Shown here: positions 39,261 through 47,589 of the stretch, piece by piece
How the letters are laid out: each line of letters starts with the position of its first letter
Numbering within the stretch: the stretch's first letter is position 1
Origin: Psychromonas hadalis ATCC BAA-638
Lineage (GTDB): Bacteria > Pseudomonadota > Gammaproteobacteria > Enterobacterales > Psychromonadaceae
Reading direction: 5' to 3'
Assembly: GCF_000420245.1 (NCBI RefSeq)
Contig: NZ_ATUO01000001.1
Location: 1 to 64,000, forward strand
DNA length: 64,000 nt
Made by a program: the position numbers and the translations under genes
The notes under the pieces: model-generated
Told to the model about the DNA's origin: nothing
Database searches by the model: none
Seen by the model: only the letters and a program-made list of their open reading frames with translations

Positions 39261-39680
39261 ATGGTTTATGTGATTGCACAGTTTTCCCTATTAGCAGTGA
39301 TCGCATGGCCTATCACTAATTTACACTTTTCTATTATTGGGCTGTTATTAATTTTTATTGCCATAGTGGTCGCTGTATGGACCTTAATGACCAACAAACC
39401 AGGGAACTTTAATATTCGGCCTATTCCTAAAATAACGGGTGAGTTGATCACCCATGGTATCTATCGTTATATTCGTCATCCAATGTACAGCTCCCTCTTT
39501 TTTGCTGGCTTAGGTATTATTTTTTGTATGCCTATCTGGTGGAAGTTAGTTGCTTGGCTATTGTTAGTGGTCACATTAATTTTTAAAGCGCGTTTTGAAG
39601 AGAGGGCATTGGTTAAGCATTATGTGGGTTATCAAGCTTATCAAAAAAATAATAAGGCTTTTATCCCCTTTATTTGGTGA
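39261..39680 (+). CDS. Isoprenylcysteine carboxyl methyltransferase-like membrane protein
   Basis: Membrane protein of 139 residues with about four hydrophobic segments and the signature YRYIRHPMYSSLFFAGLGI near residue 80, which binds SAM in the ICMT/PEMT family. The C-terminal RFEERALVKHYVGYQAYQ is also typical. I choose ATG 39261 because AGGAGA (39249-39254) lies 6 bases upstream. An in-frame ATG at 39216 directly follows the stop of the inserted gene and would read through the old ppiC tail. Bacterial members' substrates are mostly unknown. Confidence 0.85.
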   Translation: MVYVIAQFSLLAVIAWPITNLHFSIIGLLLIFIAIVVAVWTLMTNKPGNFNIRPIPKITGELITHGIYRYIRHPMYSSLFFAGLGIIFCMPIWWKLVAWLLLVVTLIFKARFEERALVKHYVGYQAYQKNNKAFIPFIW

Positions 39681-40172
39681 TTTTTTTACTATTATTAAAT
39701 TGACCTTATTTCACTTGCTTAAAAATGTAACTACCCGTTAAGTTGTCACTTCTTTGCATTTTATGAGTCGCTAAATTAACGGTAACTACAGCTGTATCCT
39801 ATTAGTTTGAAAATCATTTAAACTTTCTGTAATTATTTTATTAGATAACTCTCTAATTTTTTTGTATAAAACTGTATAGCTGGACTATTATTGACTAATA
39901 CAGAGCATCAAAGGCGAGACTGTCATTGTTTATGCATTGCAGTTATAAGTGTTATGTATCGATTATCTCATTTTTTATTTTAAGTGAGGTAACCCTAATA
40001 TAAATATTGTTAGTTACCGAGCTTTCAACATTGCTCAATTTTTCAAGCTGAAGATACTCGCTAAGCTGATAGAGTGTTGCTAACATCATTTTCATATTGA
40101 AATTTCCAACAGGCAGGAACTCAACCACTAGAACTATTGTTACCAATTACCTACTTTCATTAGGAGAATAAT
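39681..40172. other. Intergenic region, no gene supported
   Basis: About 490 bp, AT-rich. It has an inverted pair CCCGTTAA near 39734 and TTAACGGT near 39776, with nothing else clear. A 64-codon minus-strand frame (39952-40146) has no convincing start context or family and is not called. Confidence 0.5.
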
Positions 40173-40955
40173 ATGTCAATAAGTCAAGCCGTGTACAACC
40201 ATAAAAAACAATACGCTAGAACTATAGAGTGTAATAAATTAGATGTTTTTTCCCCATTCCATTGGTTAGCACTTGCCGTTGATGATTTTTTTGCGACCCC
40301 ATTTATCAGCATAGGTTATGGTTTGATTTTCAGTATTATCCCATTTAGCGCACTATATCTATTTTCCACTGAAGCTAATCCGATGTTTCTTATTCCTATG
40401 ATAGTGGGGCTTACCTTGATAGGGCCAATTTTTTCCTCTGCTTTATACGATGTTGCGTGGGAATTAGAAAAAGGCCATTCACCTACATTTAACCATAGCT
40501 TTAAGTCTCTGTTGAGGAATCAAGTGGGGTTATGGGGATTCGCTGTCATATTGTTATTACTGTTGACATTATGGATTCTTTTGGCTGGGTTAGTCTTTGC
40601 GCTTTACCCTAGTGCCTCTGAGCCTACATTAATTGAACTATCCGCATTTCTGGGATTAGGCTCCATCTTAGGAGCTATATTGTTGGTTGTCGTGCTGGTT
40701 ATTTCTGCTTTTACGCCACAAATTATTATGGAACGCCATGTAGACATAATGACTGCAGTTTTCAGCTCTGCACATGCGGTGAAAAATAATCTTTTAGTTA
40801 TGTGTGTATGGGGAGTGATTATTTTAGGCTCAGTGACAGTTGGTTTTTTAACTTCTGCAATAGGTTTTATCATTATTATGCCCCTTTTAAGCTTTGCTAG
40901 TTGGCATGCATATATTGCAACCATTAAAACCAAAAAAACGCGTAGCTTTGAATAA
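40173..40955 (+). CDS. DUF2189 family integral membrane protein
   Basis: Membrane protein of 260 residues with about six hydrophobic segments and the family pattern HWLALAVDDFFATPFISIGYG near the start, and a later FTPQIIMERHVDIMTA loop. AGGAGAATAAT precedes the ATG. DUF2189 proteins are often found beside cytochrome c oxidase genes, and here the oxidase operon lies next door on the other strand. This suggests, but does not show, a link to oxidase assembly or function. A bidirectional terminator follows. Confidence 0.82.
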   Translation: MSISQAVYNHKKQYARTIECNKLDVFSPFHWLALAVDDFFATPFISIGYGLIFSIIPFSALYLFSTEANPMFLIPMIVGLTLIGPIFSSALYDVAWELEKGHSPTFNHSFKSLLRNQVGLWGFAVILLLLLTLWILLAGLVFALYPSASEPTLIELSAFLGLGSILGAILLVVVLVISAFTPQIIMERHVDIMTAVFSSAHAVKNNLLVMCVWGVIILGSVTVGFLTSAIGFIIIMPLLSFASWHAYIATIKTKKTRSFE

Positions 40956-40998
40956 AGAAACAACACAGATAAACCTTCCACAACTATTCATCAAACAT

Positions 40999-41025
40999 AA
41001 AAAAGCCTGCTTGTGCAGGCTTTTT
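40999..41025. terminator. Bidirectional terminator
   Basis: AAAAAGCCTGC (to 41010) pairs with GCAGGCTTTTT (from 41015) over a TTGT loop. With A and T runs on both sides it can stop transcription from the DUF2189 gene and from the opposite gene. Confidence 0.88.
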
Positions 41026-41026
41026 C

Positions 41027-41248
41027 TTAACGTTGGAACTCTTTATCGCGATAATGCGGATCTGTCCAACACTCTGGTAAACCTTCACCAGAGAGAAATA
41101 ATAACGATGACTTATCAAAAACCTCCACATCTTGTAACTCTTCTCCTGCTTGGTATCGGCCATGAATTTTAGTTTCAAAAACATCACATAGTTCATCAAA
41201 GTTGATAACTTCAACTCGATCACCATTATTTTGTGTCTGTAAAAACAT
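41027..41248 (-). CDS. Small conserved hypothetical protein, 73 aa
   Basis: Soluble acidic protein starting MFLQTQNNGDRVEVINFDEL and ending CWTDPHYRDKEFQR. It resembles a short uncharacterised protein that I recall from other marine gammaproteobacteria (ending in a WTD-HYRD motif), but no function is known. GAGGTAA precedes the ATG. An overlapping frame at 40984-41226 on the same strand is a shadow with worse context. Confidence 0.72.
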   Translation of the reverse strand: MFLQTQNNGDRVEVINFDELCDVFETKIHGRYQAGEELQDVEVFDKSSLLFLSGEGLPECWTDPHYRDKEFQR

Positions 41249-41381
41249 AATTACCTCGGTATCAGTGCATCTTGATATTAGTATAGTATGAATTTAAGAT
41301 GTAAATGATAATTGTTTGTAACTATTAATCAGTGATGCATTGTTATTATTGCTTAAACCTCTTACTGCCACTAAATGAAAA

Positions 41382-42296
41382 TTAAATTAATAATTTATCG
41401 ATAAAAAAGGCAATAAATAACAGCGTTAAATGTAATATTGAGAATTTAAACAGAGCAAATGCATTACGATTATGGCTGGATACTTTTAATAGTATGGCTT
41501 TATAGATAAAGATACCATTGAGTATAAGTGCACTAAATAGATAGATATAACCTGACATGTGGATTAAAAAGGGTAATACGCATACTAGGGTTAATAAAAC
41601 TGTGTAGAGCAGCACACATGTTTTAGTGTACTCAATACCGTGTGTGACGGGTAACATGGGAATATTTGCTTTAGCGTAATCCGCTCGGCGATGAATTGCG
41701 AGTGCCCAAAAGTGTGGCGGCGTCCAAGTGAAGATGATCATCACTAAAATCCAGGGCTGTGCCGATAATACGCCAGTTTCAGATACCCAGCCTAATAAAG
41801 GTGGCATGGCACCCGCGAGCCCTCCAATGACGATGTTTTGAGGGGTAGCACGTTTTAAATACAGGGTGTAAACCACTGCGTAACCTAATAACGCAAATAA
41901 AGTTAAATACGCAGTGAGCCAATTTGCAAAAAACACTAATAAAGCAAAACCACATGTCGCTAATAACCCTGAAAAGAGTAATGCACGATTGCGAGATACT
42001 CTTTTCTTTACAATAGGACGGTTTTTAGTGCGTGCCATGATGGCATCAATGCGACTATCAACGATATGGTTGATGACTGCCGCACTACTTGAAAGCAAGC
42101 CTATGCCGAGTAAACTGAGCAGTTGCTCAATGTATCCTCGGCCCATATCTGGCGCTAATGCGGCCCCTATTACGGCAGTGAGCACTAATAGGGCGATTAC
42201 TTTAATTTTACACAGTTCCAAATAGTCTTTTAGTTTCGCCGATTCATTATTCTCTGATGGTATGGTCAATTTGCTGTGTGTTAATAGTTGTGCCAT
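41382..42296 (-). CDS. cyoE: Protoheme IX farnesyltransferase (heme O synthase)
   Basis: Membrane prenyltransferase (UbiA family, 304 residues, about eight to nine helices) that attaches the farnesyl group to heme B, giving heme O, the precursor of heme A. The aspartate-rich motif NHIVDSRIDAIMARTKNRPI near residue 77 and the WTPPHFWALAIHRRADY block near 210 are intact. The start at 42296 (MAQLLTHSK) follows GAGGAGAT; upstream starts would overlap ctaA. It is the last gene of the oxidase operon, 10 bp after ctaA. Confidence 0.94.
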   Translation of the reverse strand: MAQLLTHSKLTIPSENNESAKLKDYLELCKIKVIALLVLTAVIGAALAPDMGRGYIEQLLSLLGIGLLSSSAAVINHIVDSRIDAIMARTKNRPIVKKRVSRNRALLFSGLLATCGFALLVFFANWLTAYLTLFALLGYAVVYTLYLKRATPQNIVIGGLAGAMPPLLGWVSETGVLSAQPWILVMIIFTWTPPHFWALAIHRRADYAKANIPMLPVTHGIEYTKTCVLLYTVLLTLVCVLPFLIHMSGYIYLFSALILNGIFIYKAILLKVSSHNRNAFALFKFSILHLTLLFIAFFIDKLLI

Positions 42297-42306
42297 CTTA
42301 ATCTCC

Positions 42307-43311
42307 TCATTGTGCTTGAACGTTGTTATTGCTGTTTTTACTGAGTGCATAACTTAAGCGTATTAAGCTCATTAATAATAATGCAGCGCATAGGTTATGT
42401 GCCAGTGCCATTAATAAGGGGAAATGCCAAAAAACCATCATCACGCCTAACAAAACTTGGCTAATCATTAATAAAGCAACCCATAACGCACAGTTTTTAA
42501 TGTGTAAATCAACATTGCTTAGGTAGACGCTGATGATAAATGTGAATACCATTAAAGTGGTTACAATGGCCCAAAAACGATGAAAAAGGTGAATAGACAA
42601 ACGTGCTTGTGCCGGCAGCACCCCAAACTCATAATGACTACTTACGGGCAGTTGCCAAATACTGTCAAAAGAGAATTGTTGCCAGCTGTAATCACTATTA
42701 AAACCATCACAGAAGGGCAGTTCATTACAAAATGACGCCGCGTAATTTGCACTTAACCACCCCCCTAGCGCTATTTGGCTTAACAGTAAAAAAATCAATA
42801 ATAGGCTAACTACAAATGTCATGTTTATTGATGATCTCTGGTTCGCATTTTGGTTATTAAGATTAAGCAATAATAGCCAGATTAAATTGAGCACCAAAAA
42901 ACCACCTAATAGGTGAGCCACTACAATTAAAGGTTGTAATGACATCGTTACCGTTAACATGCCAAGGGTTGCTTGAAATAATACTAATATTAATAATAGA
43001 GAGCTTAAGATACGCGTTGAGCGGTAAGCCTTTAAGCATAGGGAGCTAATAAAGATAATTAAAATAAGTAGACCTAAACTCCCCGCAACATAACGGTGGA
43101 TCATCTCTTTCCACGCTTTTTCCGTGTCTAACAAACCTAATTCAGGTGGCACTTGATTAGCATTTGGCACCGCTAAAAATCCATAACACCCTGGCCAGTC
43201 AGGGCAACCTAAACCGGCGTTGCTTAAGCGCGTATAAGCGCCTAATACAATGACAACGATTGCTAATAGCAAGGTGAATTGCACTAACCTTGGGTAATAA
43301 TTATTTTGCAA
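42307..43311 (-). CDS. ctaA: Heme A synthase (CtaA/COX15)
   Basis: Oxidises heme O to heme A for the oxidase. Membrane protein with about eight helices, the opening motif GAYTRLSNAGLGCPDWPGCYG with conserved cysteines, and histidines in MIHRYVAGSLG, VVAHLLGGF and HLFHRFWA as heme ligands. The start is uncertain: TTG 43311 has GGAGAG 5 bases upstream, whereas the longer frame begins with TTG at 43341, overlapping the previous gene. GTG 43317 is a third option. Confidence 0.92.
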   Translation of the reverse strand: MQNNYYPRLVQFTLLLAIVVIVLGAYTRLSNAGLGCPDWPGCYGFLAVPNANQVPPELGLLDTEKAWKEMIHRYVAGSLGLLILIIFISSLCLKAYRSTRILSSLLLILVLFQATLGMLTVTMSLQPLIVVAHLLGGFLVLNLIWLLLLNLNNQNANQRSSINMTFVVSLLLIFLLLSQIALGGWLSANYAASFCNELPFCDGFNSDYSWQQFSFDSIWQLPVSSHYEFGVLPAQARLSIHLFHRFWAIVTTLMVFTFIISVYLSNVDLHIKNCALWVALLMISQVLLGVMMVFWHFPLLMALAHNLCAALLLMSLIRLSYALSKNSNNNVQAQ

Positions 43312-43324
43312 ATTCACTCTCCGG

Positions 43325-43822
43325 TTAAGCACTACGGGCAAATTTAAATAACTTTTTCAGGTCTTTAATTAGGCCTATTTTAATTAAACGGTTTTCTTCT
43401 GCGTTGTCAGACAAGGGGTAAGCCAACACTATCAAACCAAATCGATCAATTAAGTAGAGAGTATTAACCTGTAACTCTTTATGTTGCAGTGGGTAGCTTT
43501 TTATCCCTGATACAGTTGCCAAACTACCTAACAGCACCAAGTCTACCTTGTCCTTATACTTACCTAATGCGTTAGCTACTTGTTGCATTTGCTGTTGGTT
43601 GTTTAGGCATTTTTTCCCGCATTTTTTTACTGTTTGCTGTGCAATCGACCATTGTTTCGGTTTTATTAGTTGCCAGTCCTTGAGGGTGATTTGTTGTGTT
43701 AAAAATGTACCGTTATTGACTTGTTGCACCGGAGACCAATTTATTTTTAATAAAATAAAGGCTAACAATAATGGCGTAACAAAGCTCAGTACAAATAGCG
43801 TTAATACTTTTTTATTATTCAA
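43325..43822 (-). CDS. Membrane-anchored SCO-like assembly protein of the cox operon
   Basis: One N-terminal membrane helix (about 6-26), then a domain of about 135 residues with CGKKC near residue 68 and LYLIDRFGLIVLAYP near the end, a pattern like a degenerate thioredoxin/SCO fold. Genes of this kind commonly sit between SURF1 and ctaA in marine gammaproteobacteria. The likely start is TTG 43822, with GGGGA upstream and overlapping the SURF1 stop. A copper-site or thiol role is inferred only from position and the paired cysteines. Confidence 0.75.
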   Translation of the reverse strand: MNNKKVLTLFVLSFVTPLLLAFILLKINWSPVQQVNNGTFLTQQITLKDWQLIKPKQWSIAQQTVKKCGKKCLNNQQQMQQVANALGKYKDKVDLVLLGSLATVSGIKSYPLQHKELQVNTLYLIDRFGLIVLAYPLSDNAEENRLIKIGLIKDLKKLFKFARSA

Positions 43823-44543
43823 GTTGATCCCCTAAACGTATGCGGTTTTTGGTAAAAGGTTTAACCGCAAAGATAAACACTACCAGTGCGGCGATAGCGA
43901 GCAACAACCACTGTAATGCATATGCAAGGTGTTTCTCGGGTGGCATGACCACCGGTTTATAATGAGGCTGTAATGAAAATTGAGCTCTGCTACTGTAGGC
44001 AATGAAATCAATGAGCTCGGTTGCACTTTCTTGTTGCATGATAGTCAAATCGATATATTGAATTCGTTTCGGCCAAGGTGCATTATTTGCGACTTGTTTC
44101 TGTAGATAAAACCCCGCTAAATCCCCTTGTTTTAATTGCACTTGTAATGTAATTTTTTGTGTTGGTAAGTTAACGATGGCTTTGTGTGCACGGCTTTGTG
44201 GTGCTTTTACCCAACCTAAATTTACAATCATCGCTTTGTTACTCTGTGCGGGATAAAAAACAGCTAATACATCAAAGCCCACTTGTTGCTTAAAAACGCG
44301 GTTATCTAATAACCAATATTGATCACTTAATAAGTGTCCACTGAGTTGCATTTTAATCCCTGTTTTATTCAAGCCATTAGGTAAAAACTGCAAGTCACTC
44401 CAGCGTATCGTGCCTTTAGCCTGTAATGCACTGATATTGTCTAATCGTGTTTGTTTATCTTGTGCGCGATTATGTTGCCAATTAGCCAACATTAAACAGG
44501 TGACAACCACTATCAGGGTTAAAGATGAACTTAGAATCGGCAT
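43815..44543 (-). CDS. SURF1 family cytochrome oxidase assembly protein
   Basis: Inner-membrane protein of 242 residues with one helix at each end and a periplasmic domain between, the SURF1 layout. The family helps heme A insertion into subunit I. Visible motifs include YWLLDNRVFKQQVGFDVLAVF near 75, NLGWVKAPQSR, and the C-terminal HLAYALQWLLLAIAALVVF. It starts 3 bp after the subunit III gene and its end overlaps the next gene by 8 bp, so the block is one operon. Confidence 0.9.
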   Translation of the reverse strand: MPILSSSLTLIVVVTCLMLANWQHNRAQDKQTRLDNISALQAKGTIRWSDLQFLPNGLNKTGIKMQLSGHLLSDQYWLLDNRVFKQQVGFDVLAVFYPAQSNKAMIVNLGWVKAPQSRAHKAIVNLPTQKITLQVQLKQGDLAGFYLQKQVANNAPWPKRIQYIDLTIMQQESATELIDFIAYSSRAQFSLQPHYKPVVMPPEKHLAYALQWLLLAIAALVVFIFAVKPFTKNRIRLGDQLE

Positions 44544-44546
44544 AAC

Positions 44547-45434
44547 TTAGACAACATAAACGATGAAAAACAAGCATATCCACACGATATCAACAAAGTG
44601 CCAATACCAACTACCTGCCTTTAGCGCAAAATGATGCTGTCCATTAAAATGCCCTTTAAGAATACGCAGCAAGGCAATAAACAAAAGTATTAATCCTAGG
44701 GTCACATGCAAACCATGGAAGCCGGTTAATAAATAAAAGGTATTACCATAAATGCCCGATTGCAGTGTTAACCCCAGCTCATGGTAAGCATGGATATACT
44801 CATTGGCTTGCAAAAATAGGAAACAAATACCGAGTAATAAAGTGATCGCCATAAAGCCTTTTAATCGCGGTCGGTTATCTTGTTGCATCGCTTTTTCGGC
44901 AAAATGTAAGGACACTGAAGAGGTTATTAATATTAGAGTGTTAATAAGTGGTAGGCCTTGCCAGCCCATTGCTTGGGTCGTTTCACCTGCAGGTGTCTTT
45001 AATAATGGCCAAAATGACTGAAAATCGGGCCATAAAATTTGTTGCGTCATGACATTATTTGAAGCGCCACCTAACCAAGGGACGGAAAAGTTTCGTGCAT
45101 AAAACAAAGCGCCAAAGAACACAAAAAAGAACATCACTTCTGAAAATATAAACCACAGCATCGCTTGCTTAAAGGAAATATCCATTTGTTTTGAATACAG
45201 TCCATTACTTGATTCAGTGATCACATCTTTAAACCAAGAAAACAGCATAATGAATAATATGGCGAGTCCAAGCACTAATAAAAATATGCCGGAAACATCA
45301 CTTTTATTGAGTTGCATAATGCTGAGACCACTGCCTAGGGCAACAAAAAAAAGCGCAATGGCACCCAAAATTGGCCAGGGACTTTGCGCAGGCACGTAAT
45401 AGCTTGGTGGTGATTTTTTATTTTCAACTGACAT
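44547..45434 (-). CDS. ctaE: Cytochrome c oxidase subunit III
   Basis: Membrane subunit (295 residues, seven helices) of the aa3-type oxidase, which stabilises subunit I. The family signatures SEVMFFFVFFGALFYAR near 93 and FHGLHVTLGLILLFIALLR near 240 are clear, and the C-terminal SWYWHFVDIVWICLFFIVYV is textbook. GGGGATTTT precedes the ATG. The gap of about 55 bp to ctaG is the longest inside the operon. Confidence 0.96.
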   Translation of the reverse strand: MSVENKKSPPSYYVPAQSPWPILGAIALFFVALGSGLSIMQLNKSDVSGIFLLVLGLAILFIMLFSWFKDVITESSNGLYSKQMDISFKQAMLWFIFSEVMFFFVFFGALFYARNFSVPWLGGASNNVMTQQILWPDFQSFWPLLKTPAGETTQAMGWQGLPLINTLILITSSVSLHFAEKAMQQDNRPRLKGFMAITLLLGICFLFLQANEYIHAYHELGLTLQSGIYGNTFYLLTGFHGLHVTLGLILLFIALLRILKGHFNGQHHFALKAGSWYWHFVDIVWICLFFIVYVV

Positions 45435-45490
45435 AAAATCCCCTGTTAATTTTAAAATTAGTGATAATAAGGTGTCTTAATAGTTACTGA

Positions 45491-46009
45491 TTAAATGTTG
45501 TCAGTAATATCAAACAGCGTATAAGATAATGTCATCTCTTCAATTTCAATGGGCAGTGCTTCATCAATATAAAAAAGTAATGTCATCTCTATGTTTTCAT
45601 TTGCTTTGAGGGCTTGTTGCTCAAAGCAAAAACATTGCACTTTATGTAAGTATTGGGCTGCAACACCGGGACTCACGGAGGGGATGGCTTGAAACACGCG
45701 GTCTTGGTTACTTAAGTTACTGGCGATAAAGCTCACTTTATTCATTTCCCCAATATTGACGGTCAGCCTTTGGTTTTTAGTGTTCACTTTAAAAGGGGAG
45801 CCTTCTTTGGCATGTGTTAAAAAATTCACATCAACCTGTTGTGTCGTATTTATCGAATCACTGATCGGTGCTTTTTCCATGGACGGTTTGCCATTAAGCC
45901 CGGTCACCTGACAAAATACGTCATATAACGGGACTAAGGCAAAGGCAAAAGCAAACATGAATACTGAGCTTATCACTAAGCGTTTTAGCAAAGGCCGATG
46001 TTGATTCAT
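45491..46009 (-). CDS. ctaG: Copper chaperone CtaG/Cox11
   Basis: Single-helix inner-membrane protein that delivers copper to the CuB site in subunit I. The start at 46009 (MNQHRPLLKR) is well supported by GGAGGT upstream and overlaps the subunit I stop by 4 bp; the longer frame has no such site. Conserved PLYDVFCQVTGLNGK lies near residue 29, and the copper-binding KVQCFCFEQQALKANE near 118. It has 172 residues, somewhat shorter than many (about 190). Confidence 0.94.
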   Translation of the reverse strand: MNQHRPLLKRLVISSVFMFAFAFALVPLYDVFCQVTGLNGKPSMEKAPISDSINTTQQVDVNFLTHAKEGSPFKVNTKNQRLTVNIGEMNKVSFIASNLSNQDRVFQAIPSVSPGVAAQYLHKVQCFCFEQQALKANENIEMTLLFYIDEALPIEIEEMTLSYTLFDITDNI

Positions 46010-47589
46010 TTGACCTCCGGTGGTGTTGCAAAGGTATGATAGGGTGCTGGAGACGCGACTTGCCATTCTAAACCTTCAGCGCCATCCCAGACCTTAGCAG
46101 GCACTTTTTCTCCACCTCGAAAACATTGCACAACACAGTAAACAAATAACAGCTGTGATAAGCCAAAAGCGAAACCACCTAAACTGATGATCATATTAAA
46201 ATCAGCAAACTGCAGTGCATAATCGGCGATGCGTCTCGGCATGCCCGCAAGTCCTACAAAATGCATTGGAAAGAATAAAACGTTGACACTGATTAATGAT
46301 AGCCAAAAATGTATTTTAGCTAAGCGGATATTAAACATATGACCAGTCCATTTTGGCAACCAAAAATAGACACCCGCAATAATGGAGAATAACGCGCCTG
46401 TTACTAATACATAGTGGAAATGCGCCACTACAAAATAGGTATCGTGATATTGAAAATCTGCTGGTGTTATTGCGAGCATCAACCCGGAAAAACCGCCAAT
46501 AGTGAAAAGAACAATAAAGGCGATTGCAAATAACATCGGCACTTCAAAACTCAGAGACCCCCGCCACATTGTTGCAATCCAATTAAAGATTTTTACACCG
46601 GTTGGAACGGAGATAAGCATGGTGCTATACATAAAGAATAGTTCTGCAGCTAATGGCATACCCGTAGTAAACATATGATGTGCCCAGACAATAAAAGATA
46701 AAAAAGCGATAGACACAGTGGCATAAACCATTGAATGATACCCAAAGAGTTTTTTGCGTGAGAAGGTGGGAATGATGGTCGAAATAATGCCAAACGCGGG
46801 CAAAATCATAATGTACACTTCGGGATGGCCAAAGAACCAAAAGATGTGTTGGAACATTACTGGGTCACCGCCTCCCATTGCATTAAAGAAACTGGTGCCA
46901 AAATATTTATCGGTTAATACCATGGTGACGGTGCCGGCTAATACGGGCATGACGGCAATTAATAAAAAGGCGGTGATTAACCACGTCCAGACAAATAATG
47001 GCATTTTCATTAATGTCATGCCCGGTGCGCGTAAATTAAAGATGGTAACAATGATATTAATTGCACCCATGATTGAACTGATACCCATTATATGTATTGA
47101 AAATACAAATAAAGCGGTATTATCGTTACTATAAGTTGTTGAAAGCGGAGCATAAAAAGTCCAACCAAAATTTGGGCCTCCGCCGTCCATAAACAGTGAG
47201 CCAATTAAAATAGAGAAGGCAAAAGGTAAGATCCAAAAACTCCAGTTATTCATGCGTGGTAAGGCCATATCTGGCGCGCCAATCATCAAAGGAATCATCC
47301 AGTTGGCTAATCCTACAAAAGCGGGCATTACTGCGCCAAATACCATTATTAAGCCATGTACTGTGGTCATTTGATTAAAAAAGTTTGGTTCGACTAGCTG
47401 TAATCCGGGTTGAAATAATTCGGCGCGGATAACCATTGCCATGCCACCACCAATAAATAACATCAGTAATGAAAAGCCTAAATATAATGTACCGATGTCT
47501 TTATGATTAGTGGTATATAACCAACGTTTAATACCTGAAGCTTGGTAGTGTTCAATCGACTCATTTTGCTGCTGTTTTGAATCATTCAT
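46006..47589 (-). CDS. ctaD: Cytochrome c oxidase subunit I
   Basis: Catalytic subunit of an aa3-type oxidase (527 residues, twelve helices) holding heme a and the heme a3-CuB site. Histidine ligands are in TVHGLIMVFGAVMPA (heme a), WFFGHPEVYIMILPAFG (CuB and the cross-linked tyrosine), VWAHHMF (CuB pair) and VVAHFHYVLVTG (heme a3 and heme a). The HPEVY motif marks the A-type family. The stop of subunit II and this start share TAATG. It supplies proton-pumping respiration with oxygen. Confidence 0.97.
   Translation of the reverse strand: MNDSKQQQNESIEHYQASGIKRWLYTTNHKDIGTLYLGFSLLMLFIGGGMAMVIRAELFQPGLQLVEPNFFNQMTTVHGLIMVFGAVMPAFVGLANWMIPLMIGAPDMALPRMNNWSFWILPFAFSILIGSLFMDGGGPNFGWTFYAPLSTTYSNDNTALFVFSIHIMGISSIMGAINIIVTIFNLRAPGMTLMKMPLFVWTWLITAFLLIAVMPVLAGTVTMVLTDKYFGTSFFNAMGGGDPVMFQHIFWFFGHPEVYIMILPAFGIISTIIPTFSRKKLFGYHSMVYATVSIAFLSFIVWAHHMFTTGMPLAAELFFMYSTMLISVPTGVKIFNWIATMWRGSLSFEVPMLFAIAFIVLFTIGGFSGLMLAITPADFQYHDTYFVVAHFHYVLVTGALFSIIAGVYFWLPKWTGHMFNIRLAKIHFWLSLISVNVLFFPMHFVGLAGMPRRIADYALQFADFNMIISLGGFAFGLSQLLFVYCVVQCFRGGEKVPAKVWDGAEGLEWQVASPAPYHTFATPPEVK

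Noticed and set aside
39952-40146. 64-codon minus-strand frame upstream of the DUF2189 gene.
   Set aside because: No convincing ribosome site or family; the AT-rich composition makes chance frames likely.
40984-41226. 80-codon minus-strand frame overlapping the 41027-41248 gene.
   Set aside because: The other frame has a better ribosome site and resembles a conserved small protein.
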